Part shown: piece by piece, positions 36,682-45,987 of the stretch
Layout of the letters: every line of letters begins with the position of its first letter
Position numbering within the stretch: the stretch's first letter is position 1
Assembly (NCBI GenBank): GCA_030427805.1
Contig: JAUICP010000001.1
Span: 124,001 to 188,000, forward strand
Source of the DNA: Bdellovibrionia bacterium
GTDB taxonomy: Bacteria > Bdellovibrionota > Bdellovibrionia > Bdellovibrionales > JAGQZY01
DNA length: 64,000 nt
Direction: 5' to 3'
Translations under genes and position numbers: made by a program
The notes under the pieces: generated by a model
The model's database searches: none
Told to the model about the DNA's origin: nothing
Seen by the model: the letters and a program-made list of their open reading frames with translations, nothing else

Positions 36682-38847
36682 TTAAGGGAGAAGTGGTTTT
36701 AGCTTCTCCCAATCGAGTATTTCTACCTTAAGGCTTTTGGCCTTTTCGAATTTAGAACCAGGATCATCTCCGACGATTACGTAGTCTGTCTTTTTACTGA
36801 CAGACCCGGAGATGATTGCGCCTAGAGTTTCTAATTGGTCCTTTAGATCATTGCGTCCAATGGGAAGAGTTCCGGTAATGACCACTTTCTTTCCAGTCAG
36901 TGGACTGTCGGACTGAACCGGTTTTGCCGAACTTTCGAATTGTATCCCTTGTTTAACGAGCTCTTTTATTTCTTTAACGAAGTTTTTGTTTTCTAGGGCC
37001 TTAACGATACTTTCAGCGACCTTTGGGCCAATGTCCTCGATCTCAATGAGTTCTTCCTGCTGAGCCTCCAGAAACCGATCGAGGCTTCTGTAGTGACTAG
37101 CGAGGGCCCGCGCTGTCTGTTCGCCGACGAAGCGAATACCTAATGCATATATGAAGCGGTTAAGAGAAATATTCTTACTTTTTTCGATGGATGCGACGAT
37201 ATTTTGTGAAGACTTTTTTCCCTGTCGATCCAGCTTTTCAATATCTTCTGCCTTTAAGCGGTAAAGATCTGAAAAACCTGAAATCATTCCCTCTTCGAGA
37301 AAAATATCTATTATACGATCACCTAACTTATCGATATTCATGGCTCGACGAGAAACAAAGTGTTTTAAAGACTGGCTTACAATTGATGGGCATAGAATAT
37401 TAATACATCGAGATACAACTTCGCCTTCAGGTTTTACGACCTTTTCTTTACAGCTTGGACACTTGGATGGAATTTTAAATTTCTTACTGTCTTTAGAGCG
37501 TTTATTTTTCAAAACTTCTACAACTTCAGGAATGACATCTCCAGCTCGCTGCACGATGACTGAGTCGCCAACGCGAATATCTTTGCGATCGATTTCATCC
37601 TGGTTATGGAGTGTCGCGTGGGTGATAGTGACACCGCCGACTTTAACGGGTTCCATGATTGCAACAGGAGTGAGGGCGCCTGTTCTTCCCACTTGGACTT
37701 TGATTTCATTGATTTTAGTTTCAGCCTGTTCGGGGGCAAACTTCGCAGCAGCGGCCCAGCGAGGACTTCTGGCAACCTGCCCAAGCTCTTCTTGAAGACT
37801 ATAATCATTGACCTTGATTACAATGCCATCAATGTCGAAAGGAAGAGAGTGGCGGACATCGTTGATGTATTCATAGTACTCGATCACTTCTTCGACAGAT
37901 TTGCAGGCCTTTGAAAAACTGCGAGAGGTAAACTGATGGGTTATTTCGAGTGACTTCTTTCTAAACGCTTTGATGTCGTCGAGATCTTCAGCCTGAGGGG
38001 CATTGATTTGGTATTCTCGGATCGCTTTAGGGAGTTTATTAAAGTGATCTTTAAACTTACTAAAGCTTTGCTTTTCACTTTCGTGATGAACTGTGGGAAG
38101 GCCCCACTCTTGAATTTGTTTTTCGAAATCACTCTGGGATTTAAACTGAATTCCTTGAGTAACCCCTGGGGCGTAACAAAAAATTCTCAAGGGTCTTGAG
38201 GCAGCAATTTTTGGATCGAGTTGTCGAATAGTTCCTGCTGCTGCATTTCTTGGGTTGGCAAAAACCTGAAGGCCGCGCTCTTGTTGGGTGTAGTTCATGA
38301 TTTTAAAATCATCTTTAAAGATGAGAATCTCTCCTCTCACCTCTAAAAGTTCAGGTGGATTCTTTGTGTTGAGTTTGAGGGGGAGGCTCTTTATGGTTTT
38401 AATATTTGCAGTAACGACCTCGCCGGTCGTTCCGTCTCCTCGGGTTAGAGCACGGGTCAACAAACCATTTTCGTATATCAGCTCTACAGCAAGTCCATCA
38501 AATTTAGGCGAGCAAAAATAAGTGATGTCTTCATCTGATTTTAAGAACTTCTTTAGCCTTTCGTCGTAGGCCGTAATCTCTTCTGTGGAATAGGTGTTTT
38601 GTAGTGAGAGCATTGGGAGGCGATGGTCAGCTTTCTCAAACTCTTTCAGTGGGTCGCCACCAACTCGATAGCTTGGGCTGTCCTCGGTAACCCATTCTGG
38701 GTGGGCGGCTTCAATTTTGAGAAGCTCTGAAAACAACTGATCGAACTCATAATCTGAAATCTTTGGTTGGTCCAGAACATGGTAGTTGTGATTGTGTTCA
38801 ATAACTTGAATTTTTAACTTCTCATAATTTTCTTTTTTGTAAGCCAT
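36682..38847 (-). CDS. ligA: NAD-dependent DNA ligase LigA
   Basis: A 721-residue ligase with an N-terminal NAD-binding Ia domain, the adenylation motif Lys115-FDG (SPKFDGLAVEL), RGDGTTGEVVT, the OB fold, a four-Cys zinc finger (CPSC...CINILCPS), helix-hairpin-helix repeats (LGDRIIDIF, IEDIGPKVAESI) and a C-terminal BRCT domain (LTGKKVVITGTLP). It seals nicks in replication and repair. Size is slightly above E. coli (671). A stem GGGAGAAG/CTTCTCCC at 36686-36710 overlaps its last codons and may help termination. Confidence 0.97.
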   Translation of the reverse strand: MAYKKENYEKLKIQVIEHNHNYHVLDQPKISDYEFDQLFSELLKIEAAHPEWVTEDSPSYRVGGDPLKEFEKADHRLPMLSLQNTYSTEEITAYDERLKKFLKSDEDITYFCSPKFDGLAVELIYENGLLTRALTRGDGTTGEVVTANIKTIKSLPLKLNTKNPPELLEVRGEILIFKDDFKIMNYTQQERGLQVFANPRNAAAGTIRQLDPKIAASRPLRIFCYAPGVTQGIQFKSQSDFEKQIQEWGLPTVHHESEKQSFSKFKDHFNKLPKAIREYQINAPQAEDLDDIKAFRKKSLEITHQFTSRSFSKACKSVEEVIEYYEYINDVRHSLPFDIDGIVIKVNDYSLQEELGQVARSPRWAAAAKFAPEQAETKINEIKVQVGRTGALTPVAIMEPVKVGGVTITHATLHNQDEIDRKDIRVGDSVIVQRAGDVIPEVVEVLKNKRSKDSKKFKIPSKCPSCKEKVVKPEGEVVSRCINILCPSIVSQSLKHFVSRRAMNIDKLGDRIIDIFLEEGMISGFSDLYRLKAEDIEKLDRQGKKSSQNIVASIEKSKNISLNRFIYALGIRFVGEQTARALASHYRSLDRFLEAQQEELIEIEDIGPKVAESIVKALENKNFVKEIKELVKQGIQFESSAKPVQSDSPLTGKKVVITGTLPIGRNDLKDQLETLGAIISGSVSKKTDYVIVGDDPGSKFEKAKSLKVEILDWEKLKPLLP

Positions 38848-38959
38848 AAATCTTATAAATATTAGTCTCTATCTCGGGTCAATAAATGGCAGCTAACGCA
38901 AGGCATTTTTTATGTTCTAAATCTTGCCCTTCCCGTATCTTAAGCCTTGGGAGTATTTC

Positions 38960-39244
38960 ATGGACCAAAAACAAATTACAGAGATATCAAGGCTGGCGAG
39001 AATAGAGCTATCAGCCGTAGAAAAAGAAGAGTTTTCAAAAGATCTAGCTAAGATCTTGGAAGCTTTTAACAATATCTCCTCTGTGTCTACAGAGGGCCTT
39101 AATCCAATGCAAAATCCGACTCCCAATAATGGTCACCTTCGTGAGGACGTTGTTAATGCGGACTCTTGCGCAAAGAGCGAAGAGTTACTTGAACTAGCCT
39201 CTGAAAGAGTTGGTCATCTCTACAGAGTTCCACCTGTTGTTTAG
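38960..39244 (+). CDS. gatC: Aspartyl/glutamyl-tRNA amidotransferase subunit C
   Basis: Starting at ATG 38960 (GGGAG upstream) the protein has 94 residues. The family pattern is clear: ITEISRLARIELSAVEKEEFSKDLAKIL near the N-terminus and VGHLYRVPPVV at the end. GatC wraps around GatA and stabilises the GatCAB complex, which converts Glu-tRNA(Gln) and/or Asp-tRNA(Asn). It is the first gene of the gatCAB operon, 9 bases before gatA. Confidence 0.94.
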   Translation: MDQKQITEISRLARIELSAVEKEEFSKDLAKILEAFNNISSVSTEGLNPMQNPTPNNGHLREDVVNADSCAKSEELLELASERVGHLYRVPPVV

Positions 39245-39253
39245 GATTTTGAA

Positions 39254-40693
39254 ATGGAAATATATCAATTATCGGCTCAGCAAATTCTAGAGAGAATTGC
39301 TAAAAAAGAAGTATCTAAAGAAGAAGTATTCGATAGCTATAAAAAGAGAATTGAAAAAATTAATCCTCAGATCAATGCTTTTATTAGTGTCTCTGATTAT
39401 CCGCAAGAAAAGGCCCGAGGGGATGAGGGGCGACTGAGTGGTGTTCCCATTGGTGTAAAAGATCTTTTTTGCACAAAGGGTATACGAACCACCGCTGCCT
39501 CAAAGGCCCTAGAAAACTTCGTTCCCCCTTACACGGCAACAGTCGTAAAAAACCTCTTAAATGAGGGCGCCATTATTTCGGGCAAACTAAATATGGATGA
39601 ATTTGCTATGGGCTCATCCAATGAAAATTCGTTTTTTGGCGCTGTTAAAAACCCTGCAGACCTGGAATATGTAGCCGGAGGATCCAGTGGTGGGTCTGCC
39701 GCTGCCGTTGCGGCCGGGCTTTGCCCGATTAGTTTGGGATCCGACACAGGGGGATCGATTCGTTTACCTGCCAGTTATTGTGGAGTCATGGGATTAAAGC
39801 CGACCTATGGGAGAATGAGTCGCTATGGAATGATTTCTTATGCGTCTTCGCTGGACCAAGCCGGCCCCCTTGCTCGCAGTATAGAAGACCTTGCTTTAGC
39901 AACGGAGATAATGTCGGGCTTTGACGGGAAGGATTCGACGAGTTTCAAATCCGAAGAGAAGGCCTTTTATCAAAAACTGAAAGCTGACTCGCAATTTAAA
40001 GTTGGTGTTATTAAAGGGCTTGATCGACTCAATTTTGATCCAGCGATTAAAACTGCCTATGAGGAATTTGTAGAGGAATTGCGAGCTAAAAAAATAGAAA
40101 TCGAATCCATCGAACTTTCTAGTCTTGAGCACACGGTTTCGATCTACTATCTCATCGCCATGAGTGAGGCTTCGAGCAATCTTTCTCGTTATGATGGGGT
40201 TCGTTTCGGCTACAGGCATGACTTCAGTAAAGAGCCTCCGGGCAGTTTGGAGGAATTCTACTCGAAAACTAGAGGTGAAGCTTTTGGAAAGGAAGTAAAG
40301 CGGAGAATACTACTCGGTTCTTATGCGCTTTCGGCGGGCTACTTTGATCAATTTTATCAAAAGGCAAGTCTCCTCAGAAGAAAATTATCCCTCGAAATTG
40401 AAGAAGCATTTAAAAAAGTCGATCTCATATTAAGTCCGGTCAGCACAGTGGGTGCTTTTAAAATTGGCGAGCGCAATAAAGATCCACTTAAAATGTACGA
40501 AACTGACCAGCTCACAACTTTAGCGAATCTAACAGGAACACCAGCAGTTTCTTACCCCCTGTCACAGAAAACAAAGTTGCCAGTGGGAATTCAATTCATT
40601 GCTCCCCACTTTAGGGAGCAGAGTTTATTAGATTTTGGTTTATACTTGCAAAACGAAGGGTTAATTCGTTCTGAGGTGCAAGATGTCCTATAG
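39254..40693 (+). CDS. gatA: Aspartyl/glutamyl-tRNA amidotransferase subunit A
   Basis: A 479-residue amidase with the Ser-cisSer-Lys triad: Lys69 in GVPIGVKDLF, Ser144 in AGGSSGGSAAAV and Ser168 in SDTGGSIRLPA; the spacing equals that in characterised GatA. It hydrolyses glutamine and channels ammonia to GatB. Its last 11 bases overlap gatB. The presence of gatCAB suggests that tRNA-Gln or tRNA-Asn is made by the indirect route here. Confidence 0.96.
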   Translation: MEIYQLSAQQILERIAKKEVSKEEVFDSYKKRIEKINPQINAFISVSDYPQEKARGDEGRLSGVPIGVKDLFCTKGIRTTAASKALENFVPPYTATVVKNLLNEGAIISGKLNMDEFAMGSSNENSFFGAVKNPADLEYVAGGSSGGSAAAVAAGLCPISLGSDTGGSIRLPASYCGVMGLKPTYGRMSRYGMISYASSLDQAGPLARSIEDLALATEIMSGFDGKDSTSFKSEEKAFYQKLKADSQFKVGVIKGLDRLNFDPAIKTAYEEFVEELRAKKIEIESIELSSLEHTVSIYYLIAMSEASSNLSRYDGVRFGYRHDFSKEPPGSLEEFYSKTRGEAFGKEVKRRILLGSYALSAGYFDQFYQKASLLRRKLSLEIEEAFKKVDLILSPVSTVGAFKIGERNKDPLKMYETDQLTTLANLTGTPAVSYPLSQKTKLPVGIQFIAPHFREQSLLDFGLYLQNEGLIRSEVQDVL

Positions 40694-42119
40694 TGATTAT
40701 GAATTGGTTGTAGGCCTTGAAATTCACGCCCAGTTGACTACAAAATCAAAGCTCTTCTCTCCCGTATCAACCGAGTTTGAAGCAGGGGATAATGAAAACA
40801 TCAGCGAGGTTTGTGTTGGTCTACCAGGAACCTTGCCAGTTCTCAACAAAGCCGTTGTTGATCAGGCTGTACGAGCTGGTATTGCACTGTCTTGTCAGAT
40901 CAACACCCGTTCTCAGTTTTCACGAAAGCAATATTTCTATCCGGACTTGTCCAAGGGATATCAAATCTCACAATTTGATAAGCCAGTTTGCGGTGAAGGT
41001 CTTGTTAGTTTCTTTGTGGGTAGTGAATTAAAAAAAGTAAGAATAGAAAGGGCCCACATCGAAGAAGACGCGGGTAAGTCGACCCATCACGGAACACACA
41101 CCTATATCAATTACAACCGCGCAGGTATGCCACTTTTAGAGATTGTTTCAGCTCCAGATATTCGCAGCGCCAAGGAGGCGGCTGAATACGCTCGAACTGT
41201 TAGAAACATTTTACGATACCAAGGTGTTTGCGATGGAAACCTAGAAGAAGGTTCTTTGCGCTGTGACTGCAATATTAGTATTCGCAAAAAGGGCGACCCA
41301 AAACTTGGAACAAAGGTTGAGTTAAAAAACATCAATTCATTTCGATTTATAGAAAAAGCGATCGATTATGAATATCAACGACAAATTGATTGTAAAGAGT
41401 CGCAACAAACGATCTACCAAGAAACTCGACTCTATGATTCGACAAAGAATGTGACTGTTTCGATGCGCTCTAAGGAAGAGGCTGATGATTACAGGTACTT
41501 TCCGGATCCGGATCTCTTAGACCTTCAAATTGAAGAATCATTTATAGAGGAGCGCAAGAAACTCACATTTGAGGGTCCCGTTCAGCGCCAACAAAGGTAC
41601 ATGCAGGAGTATTCTTTAAATCAAGAAGAGGCCTATTTATTAACTCAGGAGCGAGATCATGCTGATTACTTTGAGTCGGTCGTCGATGTTTGTAAAAACC
41701 CGAAACTTTCTTGTAACTGGATTAGTGGTGAGATTTTTCGCATGCTCAATGAAGAAAAGGTAGAGATCGCAGAGTGTCCAATAAAACCTCAATCTTTGGG
41801 CGGGCTCATCAATCAAATTAGTAAAGGTGTCATTTCTGGAAAAATTGCAAAAGACGTTTTTACCAAGATGTGGGAGTCGGGCGATGAAGCTGAAGTTATT
41901 ATCGAGAAGCAGGGTCTAAAGCAAGTGAGCGATTCCGGAGCCATTGAGGCTTGGGTCGATGAGGTTCTCAGTAAGAACCCAGAAAACGTCAGTGAATATA
42001 AGTCTGGAAAAACAAAAATATTTGGCTTTTTCGTTGGCCAGGTGATGAAGTTGTCAAAGGGTCAGGCGAGCCCGGATTTAGTAAATAAATTATTAAAAGA
42101 GAAATTGAACGGTGAGTAA
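40683..42119 (+). CDS. gatB: Aspartyl/glutamyl-tRNA amidotransferase subunit B
   Basis: A 478-residue subunit that phosphorylates and amidates the misacylated tRNA. Signature stretches: VVGLEIHAQLTTKSKLFSP, the PDLSKGYQISQFDKP region, IERAHIEEDAGKS, and EIVSAPDI. The C-terminal helical YqeY-like tail domain (about 330-478) is present. It overlaps gatA upstream and the Ppx/GppA gene downstream by 8 bases. Confidence 0.96.
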   Translation: MSYSDYELVVGLEIHAQLTTKSKLFSPVSTEFEAGDNENISEVCVGLPGTLPVLNKAVVDQAVRAGIALSCQINTRSQFSRKQYFYPDLSKGYQISQFDKPVCGEGLVSFFVGSELKKVRIERAHIEEDAGKSTHHGTHTYINYNRAGMPLLEIVSAPDIRSAKEAAEYARTVRNILRYQGVCDGNLEEGSLRCDCNISIRKKGDPKLGTKVELKNINSFRFIEKAIDYEYQRQIDCKESQQTIYQETRLYDSTKNVTVSMRSKEEADDYRYFPDPDLLDLQIEESFIEERKKLTFEGPVQRQQRYMQEYSLNQEEAYLLTQERDHADYFESVVDVCKNPKLSCNWISGEIFRMLNEEKVEIAECPIKPQSLGGLINQISKGVISGKIAKDVFTKMWESGDEAEVIIEKQGLKQVSDSGAIEAWVDEVLSKNPENVSEYKSGKTKIFGFFVGQVMKLSKGQASPDLVNKLLKEKLNGE

Positions 42120-43041
42120 AGAAACCCTAGGAATAATCGATGTCGGTACGAATACAGTTTTGGCCCTTGTTTGTCGAAGGGATAAGTCCAAGCTGGTTGA
42201 TATCATGCTCGATGTTCAAGAGGTTGTTAGGTTAGGGCAAGACGTCGATAAAACGAAAAAATTCCATCCTGATGCTCTAGAGCGATTGCGTAAGACATTA
42301 AAAAACTTCAAGCGCCAATTTAACGACCTCGGTGTGCAAAAGCAGATTGCCGTGGCGACAAGTGCAGCGCGAGATGCTAAGAACAAAGAATCACTTGTAG
42401 AAATTTTTGAGGAATTAAAAATACCTCTACGAATAATCAGTGGAAAACTAGAAGCAGAGATGACTTTTCTTGGGGCTTTTGACAAAGAAATTGATCGAAG
42501 TCTGGCCGTTATTGATGTTGGTGGTGGTTCGACGGAACTCACCGTAGGCGATCACCTGGGCATTGAGGTTTCGCACAGCTTTGACGTGGGGGCGGTTCGA
42601 CTCACCGAACGTTTTTTTCCGGGAGGAGAGATAACGCCCCAGTCTTTTAACGAAGCGAAAGCCTTTGTTGAGGAGTTTTTTGAGCCGGTCGTTCATTTAG
42701 ATTTAAATGTTCAATCGATTATTTCAGTGGCAGGTACTCCGACGAGCTATGCAGCCATGGATTTAGGGCAAGAGTTTGATCCGAAGAAGATTCATGGTTA
42801 CCAACTGACCCAAGAGGAGCTTTACTCTTGGATTGAGAAGTTGTCGCAGTTGCCCCTGAGCCAAAGAAAGAAAGTTTCTGGACTTGATGAGAAGAGAGCT
42901 GACGTTATTGTGGCTGGAGGGCTCATTTTATGGAGTTTAATAAAAGAGCTTGGCTGTGATCGTACGAGTGTATCTATAAAAGGCTTAAGATATGGTGTCG
43001 CAAAACATTTTGAACGAGTTGAAGCCTATAAAAGGGTTTAG
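42112..43041 (+). CDS. Ppx/GppA-family phosphatase
   Basis: A 309-residue member of the ASKHA fold. The phosphate-binding loops GIIDVGTNTVLALV (N-terminus) and AVIDVGGGSTELTVGD (about 128-143) are present, plus ATSAARDAKNK. The family hydrolyses polyphosphate and/or pppGpp. At 309 residues only the two-domain core is present; the longer C-terminal domain of E. coli Ppx/GppA is missing, so exopolyphosphatase versus pppGppase cannot be decided. The start is GTG inside gatB, and the end overlaps the DUF192 gene by 50 bases. Confidence 0.88.
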   Translation: MSKETLGIIDVGTNTVLALVCRRDKSKLVDIMLDVQEVVRLGQDVDKTKKFHPDALERLRKTLKNFKRQFNDLGVQKQIAVATSAARDAKNKESLVEIFEELKIPLRIISGKLEAEMTFLGAFDKEIDRSLAVIDVGGGSTELTVGDHLGIEVSHSFDVGAVRLTERFFPGGEITPQSFNEAKAFVEEFFEPVVHLDLNVQSIISVAGTPTSYAAMDLGQEFDPKKIHGYQLTQEELYSWIEKLSQLPLSQRKKVSGLDEKRADVIVAGGLILWSLIKELGCDRTSVSIKGLRYGVAKHFERVEAYKRV

Positions 43042-43531
43042 CCTTCTCCTGCTTTTCTTTTGTATTTCTTGTGTCGCTCAAGGAGAAGGAGAAAAGGCTT
43101 CAACAAAAGAAACTCTCATTGTAGCAGAGTCGTTCAAAAAAGAACGTCCAACATTTGAAATCATAGATGTCCAGGTGGGCAAAATTAAATTGAAAGCCGA
43201 GTATGCGAACTCTCCTTATAAAAGACAGATTGGATTGATGTTCGTAGAAAAGATGCCCAAAAACCAAGGAATGCTCTTTCATTTTGATCGTGTACAAAGA
43301 ATGAGTTTTTGGATGAAAAACACGTTAATACCTTTAGACATTGCTTTTTTTTCGAAGGATGGAAAATTATTGGAAGTTCATAGCTTGGATCCGGCCCCTA
43401 GCCTTTTGTCGAGTAATATTCCTCGAGCAGAATCTAAAGCTTTGGCCCTCTATGCTCTCGAGATGAACAAGGGTTGGTTTAAAGAAAAGGGCCTCAAGCC
43501 TGGCGTACAACTAAAAGTCCTAACAAAATAG
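42992..43531 (+). CDS. DUF192-family lipoprotein
   Basis: A 179-residue protein with a hydrophobic leader and a likely lipidation Cys27 (ISC; Cys24 is an alternative). The DUF192 domain spans about 58-175 with the typical RQIGLMFVEKMPKNQGMLFHF and MSFWMKNTLIPLDIAFF. The family has a compact beta fold; its function is unknown to me beyond structural work. Its start lies 50 bases inside the end of the phosphatase gene. Confidence 0.85.
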   Translation: MVSQNILNELKPIKGFSLLLLFFCISCVAQGEGEKASTKETLIVAESFKKERPTFEIIDVQVGKIKLKAEYANSPYKRQIGLMFVEKMPKNQGMLFHFDRVQRMSFWMKNTLIPLDIAFFSKDGKLLEVHSLDPAPSLLSSNIPRAESKALALYALEMNKGWFKEKGLKPGVQLKVLTK

Positions 43532-43534
43532 CTC

Positions 43535-43552
43535 TCTAGACAGATGTCTAGA
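43535..43552. repeat. Short perfect inverted repeat
   Basis: TCTAGACAGATGTCTAGA has 8-bp arms around GA and sits 4 bases after the DUF192 stop, 110 bases before the LysM lipoprotein gene. It could be a terminator stem without a T run, or an operator for the downstream gene. Confidence 0.4.
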
Positions 43553-43661
43553 AATACTGCTGAAGTCCGGGTTCACCCATAAATCTATGTTTTCATTCTG
43601 TTTTCCCTGTGTTCTAATGAGACAAGATTAAGAAGGGATTCTTGCACCTGGGGTCGTCAGC

Positions 43662-45212
43662 ATGATGCGTATTTTACTTACTTTATTTCTTTCATTGTTT
43701 CTAACAATTGGTTTCACAGCCTGTTCTTCGAGTGATTCTGAAAAAGAGCAGCAAGCCTCCGATGGCTTCGAAGAGGATGACGGAGCTGAGTCTGCTTTTG
43801 CCGATGACGAAGGCGACGAGGAAGGCGACGAAGACGATGACGAAGAAGGATTTGCCGACTCCGAAGGGGGAGAGACCGATGGTGGTGTCTTTGCCGATGA
43901 AGATGGAGATGGTGATGAAGACTTCGGTGACGAAGAAGTTGCCGGTGGTGACGACGCAGGAATTTTTGCCGACGAAGGTGAAGATGATTTTGGTGGAGAA
44001 GAAATCGCTGATGGTGATGACATCTTTGCCGATACCGACTCTGACTCTGCAGTAGCTGACGATGGAAATGACTCTCTCGACTTCCCAGATGACTCTGCCG
44101 GAACTGACCTTGCCGACATATCAGAAGAAGACGTTCTCGATGCCGCGGGTGAAACTTCGGATGCTTTATCAGTGGCTGATGCCATGTCTATGGAAGAACC
44201 GGCAAAACCAAAATGGGTACCTGTTAAAAAAATAAAAGAGGTTCCATTCAAGAGATCAGGCGCTCTCATGAACCGGGTTTACATTGTGAGACCTGATGAA
44301 ACCTTAAAAGATATTTCGGCAAAGATTTATGGTTCAGACGCAAGAGAAGGTGATCTTCTTTCTTGGAATCCGTACTTTAATAGAAAAGCTCCGAAGGTCG
44401 GTGATAAGGTTTACTACGAATCTCCGGGAAGCCCGACTGATGAGTCGCAAATTCTGACCTATTATGAAGACAATAATATTCAGCCTGAAACCTATGTGAC
44501 TAAAGAGGGCGATAATGTACGCAAAATTTCTAAGGATCTTTTGGGTCACAACCGCTCTTGGATGGAAGTTTGGGCAACTAATCCTAATGTTGAATCAAAG
44601 GGTGTTGTCGAGCCAGGCTTAGAAATCAAGTATTGGCCACAAGCTGTAAACATGGCAGTTGCTGGGGATAGCGGTGCTCCTGGTTTAGATGATCCTGTCG
44701 ATGACTTAGGGGATATCGGCGACTCAGACCCGATTGATGATCCTTTGGATGATAAACCATCGGGAATGGGTGGACCTGAAGACAAACCAGTCGCAATGAA
44801 TGATCCGCTACCGACGCCAAAGCCACTGGACATTCCACCTCCAAAGCCTTTGGACATTCCGCCTCCTCCAACAATGAAGAAGCCGGACCCAATTGCGGGC
44901 TTAAACAAACCGGATACGAGTCCGAAGCCACTAGACATTCCACCTCCACCAAAACCTTTGGATATTCCTCCGCCACCGAAGCCCTTGGATTTAAATCAAC
45001 CGAGTGCTTTAAAGAAGCCGCCTTTACCGCCAAAACCTCGTGCAAAAACGAGAAGTCGTAAGAGACCAGGTAGTAGTGCTGCAGCTTCTGGTGGAGACAA
45101 TACAATGCTCTATGGAATTATCGGTGTAGTGATTTTGCTAGCGCTCGTTCTATTCGTAGTCATGCGCAAAAGAAATAAAAAGACAGTCGATCTAGGGCAA
45201 ACTCAAGTATAA
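43662..45212 (+). CDS. LysM lipoprotein with acidic repeats, proline-rich linker and C-terminal membrane helix
   Basis: A 516-residue protein. Order: lipoprotein signal (Cys21, FTAC); a very acidic region (about 30-165) with five FAD-x repeats (FADDE, FADSE, FADED, FADEG, FADTD); a LysM domain (about 205-255, VYIVRPDETLKDISAKIYG); a second LysM-like unit (about 277-326); a proline-rich segment with four PKPLDIPPP-like repeats (about 386-446); a basic patch (457-469); a membrane helix (about 483-500) and a basic tail MRKRNKK. LysM binds peptidoglycan. Anchoring at both ends is unusual. It has some similarity of plan to FimV/HubP-type polar proteins, but no TPR/FimV C-terminal domain is seen. 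Confidence 0.8.
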   Translation: MMRILLTLFLSLFLTIGFTACSSSDSEKEQQASDGFEEDDGAESAFADDEGDEEGDEDDDEEGFADSEGGETDGGVFADEDGDGDEDFGDEEVAGGDDAGIFADEGEDDFGGEEIADGDDIFADTDSDSAVADDGNDSLDFPDDSAGTDLADISEEDVLDAAGETSDALSVADAMSMEEPAKPKWVPVKKIKEVPFKRSGALMNRVYIVRPDETLKDISAKIYGSDAREGDLLSWNPYFNRKAPKVGDKVYYESPGSPTDESQILTYYEDNNIQPETYVTKEGDNVRKISKDLLGHNRSWMEVWATNPNVESKGVVEPGLEIKYWPQAVNMAVAGDSGAPGLDDPVDDLGDIGDSDPIDDPLDDKPSGMGGPEDKPVAMNDPLPTPKPLDIPPPKPLDIPPPPTMKKPDPIAGLNKPDTSPKPLDIPPPPKPLDIPPPPKPLDLNQPSALKKPPLPPKPRAKTRSRKRPGSSAAASGGDNTMLYGIIGVVILLALVLFVVMRKRNKKTVDLGQTQV

Positions 45213-45227
45213 GAAATTAAAGAAACG

Positions 45228-45256
45228 GGGTTGGTTGTGAATTAACCAACCCTTTT
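45228..45256. terminator. Terminator between the LysM lipoprotein and PilZ genes
   Basis: GGGTTGGTT and AACCAACCC form a perfect 9-bp stem with a 7-base loop, followed by TTTT on the plus strand and GTTTCTTT on the minus strand. It overlaps the stop codon of the convergent PilZ gene. Confidence 0.75.
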
Positions 45257-45610
45257 AAAAATATCATCGAGCACGTTTCGACGTGACTCTCTTCTGTTTT
45301 GAACAAAATAGATAAGATCATCGACGATTTGCACGTCACGATTGTTTTCTGGTAAAAAGCGAATTCCCGATCCACCGGTCGAGCACCAAACGACTTGGGC
45401 CATTATTGTACGGGTTCTTCCGCTTACGCTGAAAACAAGGTTCAGCTTATCTCGGGGTTGGATTTCTGGATTTTCGTGCTCCAAAAAAGCCCCAGTAATA
45501 CTAATATTTTTAAGAGAGCCACCATCGTCCCGACGGGCGTAACTCTTTCTATATTGGACATTCAACTTCAGTGGAATGCGCGGTGCTGGTTTTTCTGCTG
45601 TAGATTGCAT
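45242..45610 (-). CDS. Single-domain PilZ protein
   Basis: A 122-residue protein. A beta-barrel PilZ domain covers about 8-105: PRIPLKLNVQYRKSYARRDD, then LKNISITGAFLE (the N/D-x-S-x-x-G motif), and GSGIRFLPEN. PilZ domains usually bind cyclic di-GMP through RxxxR and DxSxxG; the arginines here (RKSYARR) are present but Asn replaces the Asp. A C-terminal basic helix (VQNRRESRRNVLDDIFKR) follows. It probably transduces c-di-GMP levels to a partner. Convergent with the LysM gene and divergent from rho. Confidence 0.78.
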   Translation of the reverse strand: MQSTAEKPAPRIPLKLNVQYRKSYARRDDGGSLKNISITGAFLEHENPEIQPRDKLNLVFSVSGRTRTIMAQVVWCSTGGSGIRFLPENNRDVQIVDDLIYFVQNRRESRRNVLDDIFKRVG

Positions 45611-45987
45611 GATTCCTCCTGCCCAGAAATAAAACCTCGGCCTACCTTACTTATTTTCGTCAAAAAAGCGGCAAAACCATAGCCAAAGGAACCCTAACGT
45701 ACCGATTTGACACTATAAAACTGCAATTCTGGACTTTTTGACGAAGCATTTGACAGATATAATTCACCGCGTAATTTCTTTCTTTCCATATTCGAGAAAT
45801 TTGCTATCCTAAAGCCAGTCATTGACAAATAGGTGATAATTAACCAAATTGTAGAACGTTGAATCATTTGCGATAACTCCCCGGGATAACAAAACCTGGA
45901 GTCGTCACGACCTTAAGGAATCAATACCCAACTCAATCAATTCACTAAAATGGCCCAAGCCATCCATAAATTATTCAAGGATTATTT
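45611..45987. other. Non-coding stretch of 377 bases upstream of rho
   Basis: It should contain the PilZ and rho promoters and the rho leader. A perfect -10 TATAAT lies at 45758-45763, with TTGACG only 14 bases before it, so the pair is suboptimal. A GC-richer hairpin, CTCC-CCGG with CC-GGAG, sits near 45878-45902 in the probable rho leader, where Rho autoregulation would act. No reading frame with a ribosome binding site was seen. Confidence 0.4.

Noticed and set aside
43628-44269. Minus-strand Ser/Pro-rich frame of 213 codons
   Set aside because: It is the complement of the Asp/Glu-rich codons of the LysM lipoprotein, which explains both its composition and its length.
44546-45105. Minus-strand glycine-rich and leucine-rich frames opposite the proline repeats
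   Set aside because: They are shadows of the PKPLDIPPP repeats, with no start signals.
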